A stretch of DNA of 64,000 nt from Chryseobacterium taeanense (lineage in GTDB: Bacteria; Bacteroidota; Bacteroidia; Flavobacteriales; Weeksellaceae): the NCBI RefSeq assembly GCF_900099685.1, contig NZ_FNDW01000002.1, positions 62,001 through 126,000 of the forward strand, read 5' to 3'. The notes under the pieces were generated by a model, which was not told where the DNA came from, did not search any database, and was given only the letters and a program-made list of their open reading frames with translations. Shown one piece after another: positions 54,888 to 63,382 of this stretch. Position 1 is the first letter of the stretch. Each line of letters starts with the position of its first letter. The translations under genes were made by a program, and so were the position numbers.

Positions 54888-57764
54888 ATGAACCGATTTT
54901 ATTTAGCTAAAACCAATAAGGCGGCCTTGTTTTTTGCCATGGCCTTATTACCTTCCGGTTTAGTGTACTCCCAGGCTAAGAAAGATACTACAGCTAAGGA
55001 GACCAAAATAGAGGAAGTTGTTATGATTGGTTACGGTACTCAGAGAAAAGAAGCCGTGACAGGATCTGTAGCAACGGTAAAGGGAGATGCGCTTCGCGAA
55101 GTACCTTCTGCCAACATTACACAGGCCTTGCAAGGTAGAACTGCCGGTGTTGATATTTCTCAAACTTCATCAAAGCCTGGAGCTACTATGCAAATCCGAA
55201 TCCGGGGAGCGAGATCTTTAACAGGAACCAATGATCCTTTAATTGTCTTGGACGGTATTCCATTTGTGGGATCATTAAGTGATATTAGTTCTAATGACAT
55301 TAAAAGCATAGATATCTTAAAAGATGCTTCTGCAACTGCTATTTATGGATCAAGAGGAGCGAATGGTGTTATCTTAGTAACAACAAACAGAGGATCAAAA
55401 GGACAAAAGCCGAGATTCAGCTACAACTCATTTACAGGAGTTCAGACACTTTTTTCAAGATATCCGATGATGGATGGTCCACAATTGGCTAAACTTAGAG
55501 CTGATGCCGGAAATATCTATGGATTAGGAACGGATGAAACGCTGGACACCAATACAGACTGGCAGAAATTATACTATAAACCGGCCATGATGACAAGTCA
55601 TGATGTGGGTGTTTCCGGAGGAACAGATGGAGGTAATTATAATGTAGGCTTATCTTATTTTAAGCAAGATGCCTTAATCCCAATTCAGAATTATGAAAGA
55701 TTTTCACTAAGAATTGGTTTGGATCAGCAGGTTGGTAAAAGTTTTAAATTCGGATTTACAACCAATACAAACTATACGGTATCTGAAGGAAATGGTGTGT
55801 CAGGGGCACCAACATTAGGTTATTCTCCTTTAGCCAATCCTTATAATCCGGATGGTAGCCTTAAGAGAACGATGAGTACCGCATCAAATATCGATCAATC
55901 TTGGATCTATATAAGAAAGACACTTGAGAATCTGGGCGATAAATATGTGGATGAAAGCAAAGGTTTTTCTTCATACAATAATATATACGGAGAGGTAAGC
56001 TTACCTCTCAAAGGTCTTAAATATAGACTGAACGTCGGCTTAGATTATCTAACCTCTAATAGTGGAAACTATGTAGGAGTTGGTGTATTTAATGTAAATG
56101 CAGCCGCGCCTTCCAGTGCCGGAAGAGGAAATAACCAGACATACCACTGGACTTTAGAAAATTTATTAACTTATGATCGAACTTTCGGAAAGCATAAAAT
56201 CAATGCAGTTGCCTTATATTCAGCCGAAGGAAATAGATATATAAGCTCTTATATGAGCGCAAAGAATGTACCTGCAGACTTTTTCCAATATTATAATTTA
56301 GGGCAGTCACCACAGGCTGATATCTCTGTAAAGCCTGAAGATCAGATTTATCAAAAAAGAGGACTTTTATCCTACATGGGTCGTGCTATGTACACTTATG
56401 ATAATAAGTATATGATTACGGCTACGCTTCGTGCAGATGGTGCATCAGTTTTAGCTCCAGGTAATAAGTGGCATACATATCCCGCAATATCCTTAGGTTG
56501 GAATCTTGCTAACGAATCCTTCATGCAAAACATTAAATTTCTTAACCAGTTTAAACTAAGATACGGATGGGGCCAAACGTCTAATCAGGCAGTGAATCCT
56601 TATACTACATTAGGATCTTTACAAGTGACTCCTTATAACTTTGGATCTTCAAATACAACAGGAGTTTATATATTAACTGCGCCAAATACTGGTTTAGGAT
56701 GGGAATATTCTAAAACCAATAACTTCGGAGTTGATTTTGGTTTATTTAACAATAGAATTACGGGAACAGTAGAATACTACAGAACCAAAACTGAAAAAGT
56801 TTTAGCTGGAACAATTTTACCTCCATCAGGTGGTATTGGAAGTGTAACTAACAATATAGGACAAATAGAGAATAAAGGCTGGGAGGTTTCACTTAACGGA
56901 AGTATTATCAATAACCCGGAAGGCTTTAGCTGGGATGCAGGGATAAACTGGTATGCCAACAGAAATCAGATTTTAGCTTTATCTTCAGGAACTACGCGTG
57001 ATGAAATTAACAATTGGTTCGTAGGACACAATATTAACGCTATTTACGATTATCAAAATATTGGTTTATGGCAGCAGGGTGATCCATATCTAAATATACT
57101 GGAGCCAGGTGGTAATGTGGGGATGATTAAAGTTCTTTATACCGGAGGCTACAATGCAGATGGTACTCCTGTAAGAGCAATAAATGCGAGCGACAGACAA
57201 ATTATTGATACAGCTCCGGATTGGCAGGGAGGTTTTAATATGAGATTCTCTTATAAAAACTTTGAATTAAGCACGGTAGGCGCATTTCAACATGGTGGAG
57301 TTTTGATTAGCTCTATTTATGGTTCTTCAGGCTATCTTAACAGATTAACAGGAAGAGGGAATAACGTGGATGTGGATTATTGGACAGCAGATAATCCAAA
57401 TGTAAGATATCCTAAACCAGGAGGTATGATGAGTGGTGATAATCCAAAATATGGTTCTACACTTGCGTATTTCGATGGGTCATATCTTAAACTAAGAACA
57501 ATAACTCTGGGATATAATGTAAAGAAAGAATTTCTGGATGATCTTAAGTTGAGTAGTTTTAGAATTTATGTCACAGTGACTAATCCTCTTGTTCTATTCT
57601 CACCTTATCATAAAGAGTCCGGCATGGATCCGGAACCTAATTCTTACGGTAACCAAAACCAGGCGGTGAATAGCAGTCTTCCCTATAATAGCCGTCAGCT
57701 GATTATAGGAGCGAATAATCCGTCAACGCGTAATTATCTAATGGGAATCAATTTATCTTTTTAA
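54888..57764 (+). CDS. SusC/RagA-type TonB-dependent outer-membrane transporter
   Basis: 958 residues with signal peptide (to about 29, GLVYSQ). The TonB box and plug follow directly: KIEEVVMIGYGTQRKEAVTG, ITQALQGRTAGVDISQTSSK, IRIRGARSLTGTNDPLIVLD, SIDILKDASATAIYGSRGAN, all typical of SusC. The N-terminal carboxypeptidase-regulatory-like domain found in most SusC proteins (about 90 residues) is absent. The barrel ends YLMGINLSF with terminal Phe. It pairs with the SusD-like gene 11 nt downstream. From context it should import xylan- or glucuronoxylan-derived oligosaccharides. Confidence 0.94.
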   Translation: MNRFYLAKTNKAALFFAMALLPSGLVYSQAKKDTTAKETKIEEVVMIGYGTQRKEAVTGSVATVKGDALREVPSANITQALQGRTAGVDISQTSSKPGATMQIRIRGARSLTGTNDPLIVLDGIPFVGSLSDISSNDIKSIDILKDASATAIYGSRGANGVILVTTNRGSKGQKPRFSYNSFTGVQTLFSRYPMMDGPQLAKLRADAGNIYGLGTDETLDTNTDWQKLYYKPAMMTSHDVGVSGGTDGGNYNVGLSYFKQDALIPIQNYERFSLRIGLDQQVGKSFKFGFTTNTNYTVSEGNGVSGAPTLGYSPLANPYNPDGSLKRTMSTASNIDQSWIYIRKTLENLGDKYVDESKGFSSYNNIYGEVSLPLKGLKYRLNVGLDYLTSNSGNYVGVGVFNVNAAAPSSAGRGNNQTYHWTLENLLTYDRTFGKHKINAVALYSAEGNRYISSYMSAKNVPADFFQYYNLGQSPQADISVKPEDQIYQKRGLLSYMGRAMYTYDNKYMITATLRADGASVLAPGNKWHTYPAISLGWNLANESFMQNIKFLNQFKLRYGWGQTSNQAVNPYTTLGSLQVTPYNFGSSNTTGVYILTAPNTGLGWEYSKTNNFGVDFGLFNNRITGTVEYYRTKTEKVLAGTILPPSGGIGSVTNNIGQIENKGWEVSLNGSIINNPEGFSWDAGINWYANRNQILALSSGTTRDEINNWFVGHNINAIYDYQNIGLWQQGDPYLNILEPGGNVGMIKVLYTGGYNADGTPVRAINASDRQIIDTAPDWQGGFNMRFSYKNFELSTVGAFQHGGVLISSIYGSSGYLNRLTGRGNNVDVDYWTADNPNVRYPKPGGMMSGDNPKYGSTLAYFDGSYLKLRTITLGYNVKKEFLDDLKLSSFRIYVTVTNPLVLFSPYHKESGMDPEPNSYGNQNQAVNSSLPYNSRQLIIGANNPSTRNYLMGINLSF

Positions 57765-57775
57765 ATTACAAAATC

Positions 57776-59719
57776 ATGATCAAGTTTAATAAAAAAATAG
57801 TTGTAGGAGCATTCTTCTTATCACTGTGCTTATCCAGTTGTAATGAAATTCTGGACGAGCAGCCAAGATCTAACTATACGGTTGATTATTTCAATACTCC
57901 AGATGGAGTTACAGCAGGGGTTACGTCTTTGTACAGAAGTCTACGCTTATTATATGGTAACGGTTACTTTATGAGTAACTGTCAGAACGGTACCGACGAA
58001 TCTACTTGGGCACAAAGTGCGGATGGAAATTTCAAAGAATTGGATTTTTCAGGAAATGGTAATGTTACATCATCTTCTTTTCCACCCAGCATGATTTGGG
58101 GATCTGTTTTTCCTTATATCAATACAGCAAATGGAATCGTTGAGAGAGGCCCACAATTTGGAGTTGCAGAATCATTAATTTCAGAAGCAAGATTCTTCAG
58201 AGCATTCGATTACTTTATGCTTGTGCAAACATATGGAGGTGTACCATTGGATTTGGGAGCCGGAGAGCTTGCTCTCAATGTTAATGCGGTAACAACTTCT
58301 AAAAGAAATACTGTTCCGGAAGTTTATACAAGAGCCATTTTTCCTGACTTGAAAACAGCCATAAATAATTTACCGGCATCTCCAAGAGTAACCGGAGGAG
58401 TTACCAAAAATGTTGCAAGATTGTTTTTGGCTAAAGCTTATCTCACTTATGGATGGTGGCTACAGAATCCTAATGGCATCCCAACTTATCCGGAAACTCC
58501 GAGAACTGATCCGGATGGTCACGATGCACAATGGTATTTTCAACAAGCTTATGACACAGCTATGATGGGGATAAGTACTCCTGGTCCCTATTCTTTACAG
58601 CCTACATTCTATGATGTAAATGTGGGGTCAAACGACAGAAATAGCGAATGTATGCTATATGCAGATCATACTCAGTCCAGCGTATTTTATAACGAATCAG
58701 ATCCTGTCGGTTTTGGATCAGGGTGGGCTCCTGATAATTTCGCTGCCTGGATGCAGACATGGAACTATACAAACCTTAAGAGTAGCAGTTCTGCAACAAC
58801 CTTTACTGCCGTAAGTTCTGTACAACGTGCTGCAACACAGTCGCTAGGTCGTCCTTGGACAAGGATGGCACCAACTATCGGTGTTATTCAGAATACATTT
58901 GCAGATAAAACAACCGATTCAAGATATGACGGAACTTTTGTAACGACTTATAGGGGTAACTGGGATAAAGCAGGTAACACCACTCCTGTTTTGTATAATG
59001 CTAATAGTTTACCTGTACAACCAGGCGGAGCTATTTTAAGCTTCCTTAACGATGATTCTCAAACGCCAACTTATCCTTCAGATGCAGGACAAAATGGAGT
59101 AGGCGCAGGAACATTACCAGGAAGAGCTGATTGGGTAGTCGCACCAAATGGAATAAGCAGAATTGTTTATCCTGGACTATGGAAAATCGGAACTTACCGT
59201 ACAGATGATCCGAACGGACTGGGATATCCTAATGCAGGCTTAACGAGACCTTTCAATGTGGCAAAATTCTCAGAATTCTATTTTATCGCTGCAGAAGCAG
59301 CAGTAAAAGGAGCATCAGGAGCAATGAGCGCCAGAGACTTGATTAATGTTATCCGTGCAAGAGCAGGAAAATGGAAATTTAATAATGCTCAAAATGCTAC
59401 ATATATTGCAGATAATAGTGCAGCGATGATTGCAGCAACTCCTTCAGCAATTACCATTGATTATATTCTTGCAGAAAGATCCCGTGAATACTATGGTGAA
59501 TTTTATAGATGGTATGATTTAGTTCGTACACAGAAATGGGGAGAATATGCTGCCTCTTATAAAATCGGAGGAACCGCTTATGGAAATCATACACCACAAA
59601 CAGTAACACGTAATATTCAGCCATTCCATTATCTTAGACCTATACCACAAGGACAGATAGATGCAATGAGCGGGGCTACTGCTGAAGAAAAAGCAAAATA
59701 CCAGAACCCTGGTTATTAA
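57776..59719 (+). CDS. SusD/RagB-type surface glycan-binding lipoprotein
   Basis: 647 residues, at the long end for SusD. Signal peptide with lipobox LSSC (Cys22) followed by NEILDEQPRSNYTVDYF, the standard SusD opening. TPR-like helical regions include RFFRAFDYFMLVQTYGGVPL and ARLFLAKAYLTYGWW, and the C-terminal conserved stretch reads LAERSREYYGEFYRWYDLVR. It caps the SusC channel and captures oligosaccharides at the cell surface. Context suggests xylo- or glucuronoxylo-oligosaccharides. Confidence 0.93.
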   Translation: MIKFNKKIVVGAFFLSLCLSSCNEILDEQPRSNYTVDYFNTPDGVTAGVTSLYRSLRLLYGNGYFMSNCQNGTDESTWAQSADGNFKELDFSGNGNVTSSSFPPSMIWGSVFPYINTANGIVERGPQFGVAESLISEARFFRAFDYFMLVQTYGGVPLDLGAGELALNVNAVTTSKRNTVPEVYTRAIFPDLKTAINNLPASPRVTGGVTKNVARLFLAKAYLTYGWWLQNPNGIPTYPETPRTDPDGHDAQWYFQQAYDTAMMGISTPGPYSLQPTFYDVNVGSNDRNSECMLYADHTQSSVFYNESDPVGFGSGWAPDNFAAWMQTWNYTNLKSSSSATTFTAVSSVQRAATQSLGRPWTRMAPTIGVIQNTFADKTTDSRYDGTFVTTYRGNWDKAGNTTPVLYNANSLPVQPGGAILSFLNDDSQTPTYPSDAGQNGVGAGTLPGRADWVVAPNGISRIVYPGLWKIGTYRTDDPNGLGYPNAGLTRPFNVAKFSEFYFIAAEAAVKGASGAMSARDLINVIRARAGKWKFNNAQNATYIADNSAAMIAATPSAITIDYILAERSREYYGEFYRWYDLVRTQKWGEYAASYKIGGTAYGNHTPQTVTRNIQPFHYLRPIPQGQIDAMSGATAEEKAKYQNPGY

Positions 59720-59747
59720 TTGATTTTATTCTTACATTCATATTAAC

Positions 59748-59783
59748 AACGAAGTAGGTGTTTACCAAAGCACCTGCTTTGTT
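59748..59783 (+). terminator. hairpin between susD and uxuA
   Basis: A 13-bp stem with two wobble pairs (AACGAAGTAGGTG at 59748-59760 with CACCTGCTTTGTT at 59771-59783) and a 10-nt loop. Only short T/A sequence follows, so partial termination or mRNA protection separating susCD from the uronate genes is likely. Confidence 0.5.
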
Positions 59784-59807
59784 TAATGAATAAAAATTTT
59801 AAAAATT

Positions 59808-60977
59808 ATGGAAAAAACATGGCGTTGGTTTGGGAAGAACGATAAAATAAACCTGAATACACTCCGGCAAATAGGAGTAGAAGGAATTGTTTCCGCACTG
59901 CATGATGTTCCCAACGGACAGATCTGGAGTTTAGAGGCGATTAATGATTATAAAAACTATATAGAAAGTCACGGCCTTCGCTGGTCTGTCGTGGAAAGTC
60001 TTCCCGTAAGCGAAGCCATCAAATACGGAGGTGAAGACCGGGATTTTTTAATAGAAAATTATATCAAAAGTCTCGAAAACTTAGGGAAAGCTGGCGTAAC
60101 TACAGTATGTTATAACTTTATGCCTGTTTTAGACTGGGCAAGAACAGATCTTTTTCATGAATGGCAAGATGGTTCCTCATCATTGTATTTTGATAAAGCT
60201 AAATTTGCCTATTTCGAAATTCATATTTTAAAAAGAAAAGGAGCGGAAAAGGATTATAATGCCGAAATTCTTCAAAAAGTAGAAGAACTGAAAAATACGC
60301 TCACAGAAGAGGACAACAATGATCTGATTGATTCCGTCATTGTAAAAACTCAGGGATTTGTAAACGGAAACATAAAAGAAGGAGATCTAAATCCTGTGGA
60401 AAAGTTCAACAGTTTGTTGGCTTTATATGACGGAATTGATAAAAATCAGCTTCGCCTAAATCTTAAATATTTCCTCGAAAAAATAATGCCGGTTTGCGAA
60501 GAATGGAATATACAGATGTGTGTGCATCCTGATGATCCGCCGTTTGCACTGCTTGGCTTACCAAGAATCGTTACCAATGAAGAAGATATCGACTGGTTCT
60601 TACATGCAGTGGATAATCCTCATAACGGACTGACCTTCTGCGCCGGATCTTTAAGTGCCAACCTTAACAATGATGTTCCGAAACTGGCTCAAAAATTTGC
60701 ACACCGTACAAAATTCGTTCACCTCAGAAGCACTAATGTTTTTGAAAATGGTGATTTTATAGAAGCACATCATTTGGGCGGACGAGGAAAACTGATTGAT
60801 GTTATCCGTGTATTTGAGAAAGAAAATCCGGATTTACCAATGCGAATCGATCATGGAAGATTATTAACCGAAGATATCGACAAAGGTTATAATCCGGGAT
60901 ACTCATTTTTGGGAAGAATGCTGGCTTTAGGGCAGATTGAAGGTGTCATGGCTGCTGTCAATTCTGAATCAAAATAA
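59808..60977 (+). CDS. uxuA: mannonate dehydratase
   Basis: 389 residues, matching UxuA: EKTWRWFGKNDKINLNTLRQ, GVEGIVSALHDVPNGQIW, VVESLPVSEAIKYG, YNFMPVLDWARTDL, CVHPDDPPFALLGLPRIV, FVHLRSTNVFENGDFIEAHH and RIDHGRLLTEDIDKGYNPGY, with the Cys, His and Asp metal ligands present. Dehydrates D-mannonate to 2-keto-3-deoxy-D-gluconate. Followed by the fructuronate reductase-like gene, the preceding step of the pathway. Cytosolic. Confidence 0.95.
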   Translation: MEKTWRWFGKNDKINLNTLRQIGVEGIVSALHDVPNGQIWSLEAINDYKNYIESHGLRWSVVESLPVSEAIKYGGEDRDFLIENYIKSLENLGKAGVTTVCYNFMPVLDWARTDLFHEWQDGSSSLYFDKAKFAYFEIHILKRKGAEKDYNAEILQKVEELKNTLTEEDNNDLIDSVIVKTQGFVNGNIKEGDLNPVEKFNSLLALYDGIDKNQLRLNLKYFLEKIMPVCEEWNIQMCVHPDDPPFALLGLPRIVTNEEDIDWFLHAVDNPHNGLTFCAGSLSANLNNDVPKLAQKFAHRTKFVHLRSTNVFENGDFIEAHHLGGRGKLIDVIRVFEKENPDLPMRIDHGRLLTEDIDKGYNPGYSFLGRMLALGQIEGVMAAVNSESK

Positions 60978-60984
60978 AACAATA

Positions 60985-61036
60985 GGACCCGAAGGGTTCA
61001 ATATCATTTATCAACTATCAATTATCATTAATCATA
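60985..61036 (+). repeat. hairpin plus five tandem heptamers before the SDR start codon
   Basis: A compact hairpin GGACCC-GAA-GGGTTC (60985-60999) is followed by five back-to-back 7-mers, TATCATT, TATCAAC, TATCAAT, TATCATT and AATCATA (61002-61036), the last ending exactly at the ATG. Short tandem heptamers of this kind can change copy number and alter translation. Confidence 0.6.
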
Positions 61037-61852
61037 ATGAACGAAATATTCAGCATAAAAGACAAAGTTGCAGTTATCACGGGGGCTTCCGGTGTTTTAG
61101 GTGGAAGCCTGGCAAAAAGTTTCATTGAAGCCGGAGCAAAAGTGGTTGCATTAGGCCGAAATCAGGAGACATTGGATGCCCGCGTTCAGGAATTGACAGA
61201 TGCCGGAGGTGACGCATTTGCAGTAGAAGCTAATGTCATGGACATCGAAAGTCTTCAATCAGCATCAAAAAAAATTATAGAAAAATACGGTAAAATAGAT
61301 ATTTTGTTAAATATTGCCGGAGGAAATATTCCTGCAGCCACCTTATCTCCCGAGCAGTCATTCTTCGATATGAATATGAAAGGTTGGGATGAGGTGACTG
61401 ATCTCAATATCAACGGAACTGTTTATCCGAGCTATGTTTTCGGAAAAGTAATGGCAGAGCAGGGAAGCGGAAGTATTGTAAATATTTCTTCAATGGCAGC
61501 TTATTCAGCGATTACAAGAGTAGCGGGATATTCGGCTGCAAAATCGGCGATTACCAATTTTACGCAATGGCTGGCTTCAGACGTAGCCTTAAAATTTGGA
61601 GATAAAATCAGGGTAAATGCTGTTGCACCTGGATTTTTTATCGGTGATCAGAACCGTGCTATTCTCCTTAATCCTGATGGTTCTCTTACTGACAGAAGTA
61701 AAAAGGTAATTGCTAAAACGCCAATGCAAAGATTCGGAGAAGTAGAAGAGCTGAACGGAGCAGTACAGTTCCTTTGCTCAGAAGCCGCAAGTTTTATTAC
61801 GGGCGCTTTACTTCCTGTTGATGGTGGTTTCAGTGCTTTTAGCGGTGTTTAA
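61037..61852 (+). CDS. SDR-type D-mannonate oxidoreductase (fructuronate reductase)
   Basis: 271 residues of the classical SDR family: cofactor loop TGASGVLGGSLAKSF, NIAGGN, and catalytic Ser-Tyr-Lys in SSMAAYSAITRVAGYSAAKS, with VNAVAPGFFIGDQNR after it. Strong resemblance to the SDR enzymes that replace the long-chain UxuB in Bacteroidota and Bacillus (YjmF type). Reduces D-fructuronate to D-mannonate with NAD(P)H. The gene lies between uxuA and uxaC, completing the steps. Its start codon follows a heptamer repeat array. Confidence 0.85.
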   Translation: MNEIFSIKDKVAVITGASGVLGGSLAKSFIEAGAKVVALGRNQETLDARVQELTDAGGDAFAVEANVMDIESLQSASKKIIEKYGKIDILLNIAGGNIPAATLSPEQSFFDMNMKGWDEVTDLNINGTVYPSYVFGKVMAEQGSGSIVNISSMAAYSAITRVAGYSAAKSAITNFTQWLASDVALKFGDKIRVNAVAPGFFIGDQNRAILLNPDGSLTDRSKKVIAKTPMQRFGEVEELNGAVQFLCSEAASFITGALLPVDGGFSAFSGV

Positions 61853-61878
61853 AGTTAAATTTTCTTCATATTTAAATA

Positions 61879-61913
61879 AACAAGATCTTAAAATAACTTA
61901 AGGTCTTGTTTTT
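61879..61913 (+). terminator. rho-independent terminator between the SDR gene and uxaC
   Basis: 13-bp stem with one wobble (AACAAGATCTTAA with TTAAGGTCTTGTT), 6-nt loop, then TTTTT. uxaC would need read-through or its own promoter; none is obvious in the 46 nt between them. Confidence 0.75.
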
Positions 61914-61959
61914 AAAAAATTGATTTTTAAATAAAATTTTAAATCATTTAAACCAGATA

Positions 61960-63378
61960 ATGACTTATTCTAATAAAAATAAAGAAGTTTTCGGAGAGTC
62001 GTTTTTGCTGGAGTCGGCAAAGGCAGAGAATCTCTATTTCGGATTTGCGAAAGAAATGCCGATTATTGATTATCACAATCATCTGGAGCCGGATGTCATT
62101 TCCAATAATCTTAATTTCCGCTCTCCAACGGCAATTTGGCTGGATGGTGATCATTATAAATGGCGTGCAATGAGAAATTTCGGGATCGATGAGCAATTCA
62201 TTTCAGGAGAAGCTTCGGATATCGAAAAATTCAAAAAATGGGCTGAAGTTGTACCTTATACGCTTCGGAATCCGTTATTTCACTGGACACATCTTGAACT
62301 TAAAAATCCTTTCGGAATCACTGAATATTTTTCGCCAAAAAATGCAGATTCTATCTATTCCCAGATGAATGAAAGTTTGCAGACAAACGATTTCTTACCA
62401 CAATCAATCATCAAGAATTTTAAGGTAGAAACCCTTTGTACGACGGATGATCCTTCTGATGATCTGGCTTATCATAAAGCTCTTAAAAACAGTAGTTTTG
62501 AAACAGCGGTTTTACCTGCTTTCCGTCCTGATTCTTATATTAATATCATTAATCCTCAGCAATATCTAACAGGAATTAAAAAGCTTGAAAAAATCAGCGA
62601 AATTTCAATACAATCAGTGTCTGATCTGCTCAATGCGCTTCAGTCTAGAGTTGATTATTTTGCAGAAGCCGGCGCAAAAGTAGCGGATCACGGATTTGAA
62701 TATTTTCCTGATACAACGCTTTGGAACCAGAATCTTGAAAACGAATTTTCAGAATTTCTGAAAGGAAATAAAAATGTATTTTCCAATCCGGAAGCCTTAT
62801 GCGGTTATGTACTGAAAGAGCTCTGCAAAATGTACAACGAAAAAGGCTGGGTGCAGCAATTTCATGTTGGAGCAACAAGAAATAACAATTCAAAAATGCT
62901 CGGTAAAATAGGCATTAATTCAGGTTATGATGCGATTGGAGAACAATATTTTGCGCAACGGTTGAGCGTTCTTTTAGATGAGTTAAATTCTTCCGAACAG
63001 CTTACTAAAACCATAATCTACAATCTTAATCCCACGTTCAATGAAGTTTTGGCTTCACTGGCCGGAAATTTCAATGAAGGCCGAATTAAATCAAAAGTAC
63101 AGTTTGGTGCAGCTTGGTGGTTTTTAGATCAGCTCGACGGAATGAAAAAGCAAATGAACACGCTTTCGAACATTGGACTTATCAGCACTTTTGTGGGAAT
63201 GCTTACCGATTCCAGAAGTCTTTTGTCATTCTCAAGACACGATTATTTCAGAAGATTGTTGTGCAATATGTTTGGCAGCGAAATGGAAAGAGGATTGCTT
63301 CCAAATGACGAAGAATGGGTAGGAAAGATCATTCAGGATATTTGTTATCATAATACCAAAAACTATTTTGAATTTTAA
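61960..63378 (+). CDS. uxaC: glucuronate isomerase (uronate isomerase)
   Basis: 472 residues, standard UxaC length. Metal site PIIDYHNHLEPDVIS (His39, His41 region), WLDGDHYKWRAMRNFGI, VETLCTTDDPSDDLAYH, WVQQFHVGATRNNN, NPTFNEVLASLAGNF and the C-terminal DSRSLLSFSRHDYFRRLLCN are all typical. Converts D-glucuronate to D-fructuronate in the cytosol, the first step of the pathway completed by the flanking genes. 4 nt before kdgK. Confidence 0.95.
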   Translation: MTYSNKNKEVFGESFLLESAKAENLYFGFAKEMPIIDYHNHLEPDVISNNLNFRSPTAIWLDGDHYKWRAMRNFGIDEQFISGEASDIEKFKKWAEVVPYTLRNPLFHWTHLELKNPFGITEYFSPKNADSIYSQMNESLQTNDFLPQSIIKNFKVETLCTTDDPSDDLAYHKALKNSSFETAVLPAFRPDSYINIINPQQYLTGIKKLEKISEISIQSVSDLLNALQSRVDYFAEAGAKVADHGFEYFPDTTLWNQNLENEFSEFLKGNKNVFSNPEALCGYVLKELCKMYNEKGWVQQFHVGATRNNNSKMLGKIGINSGYDAIGEQYFAQRLSVLLDELNSSEQLTKTIIYNLNPTFNEVLASLAGNFNEGRIKSKVQFGAAWWFLDQLDGMKKQMNTLSNIGLISTFVGMLTDSRSLLSFSRHDYFRRLLCNMFGSEMERGLLPNDEEWVGKIIQDICYHNTKNYFEF

Positions 63379-63382
63379 TACA

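Noticed and set aside
60985-60999. GGACCC-GAA-GGGTTC as a terminator for uxuA
   Set aside because: Stem of only 6 bp and no T-run; kept as part of the repeat element instead.
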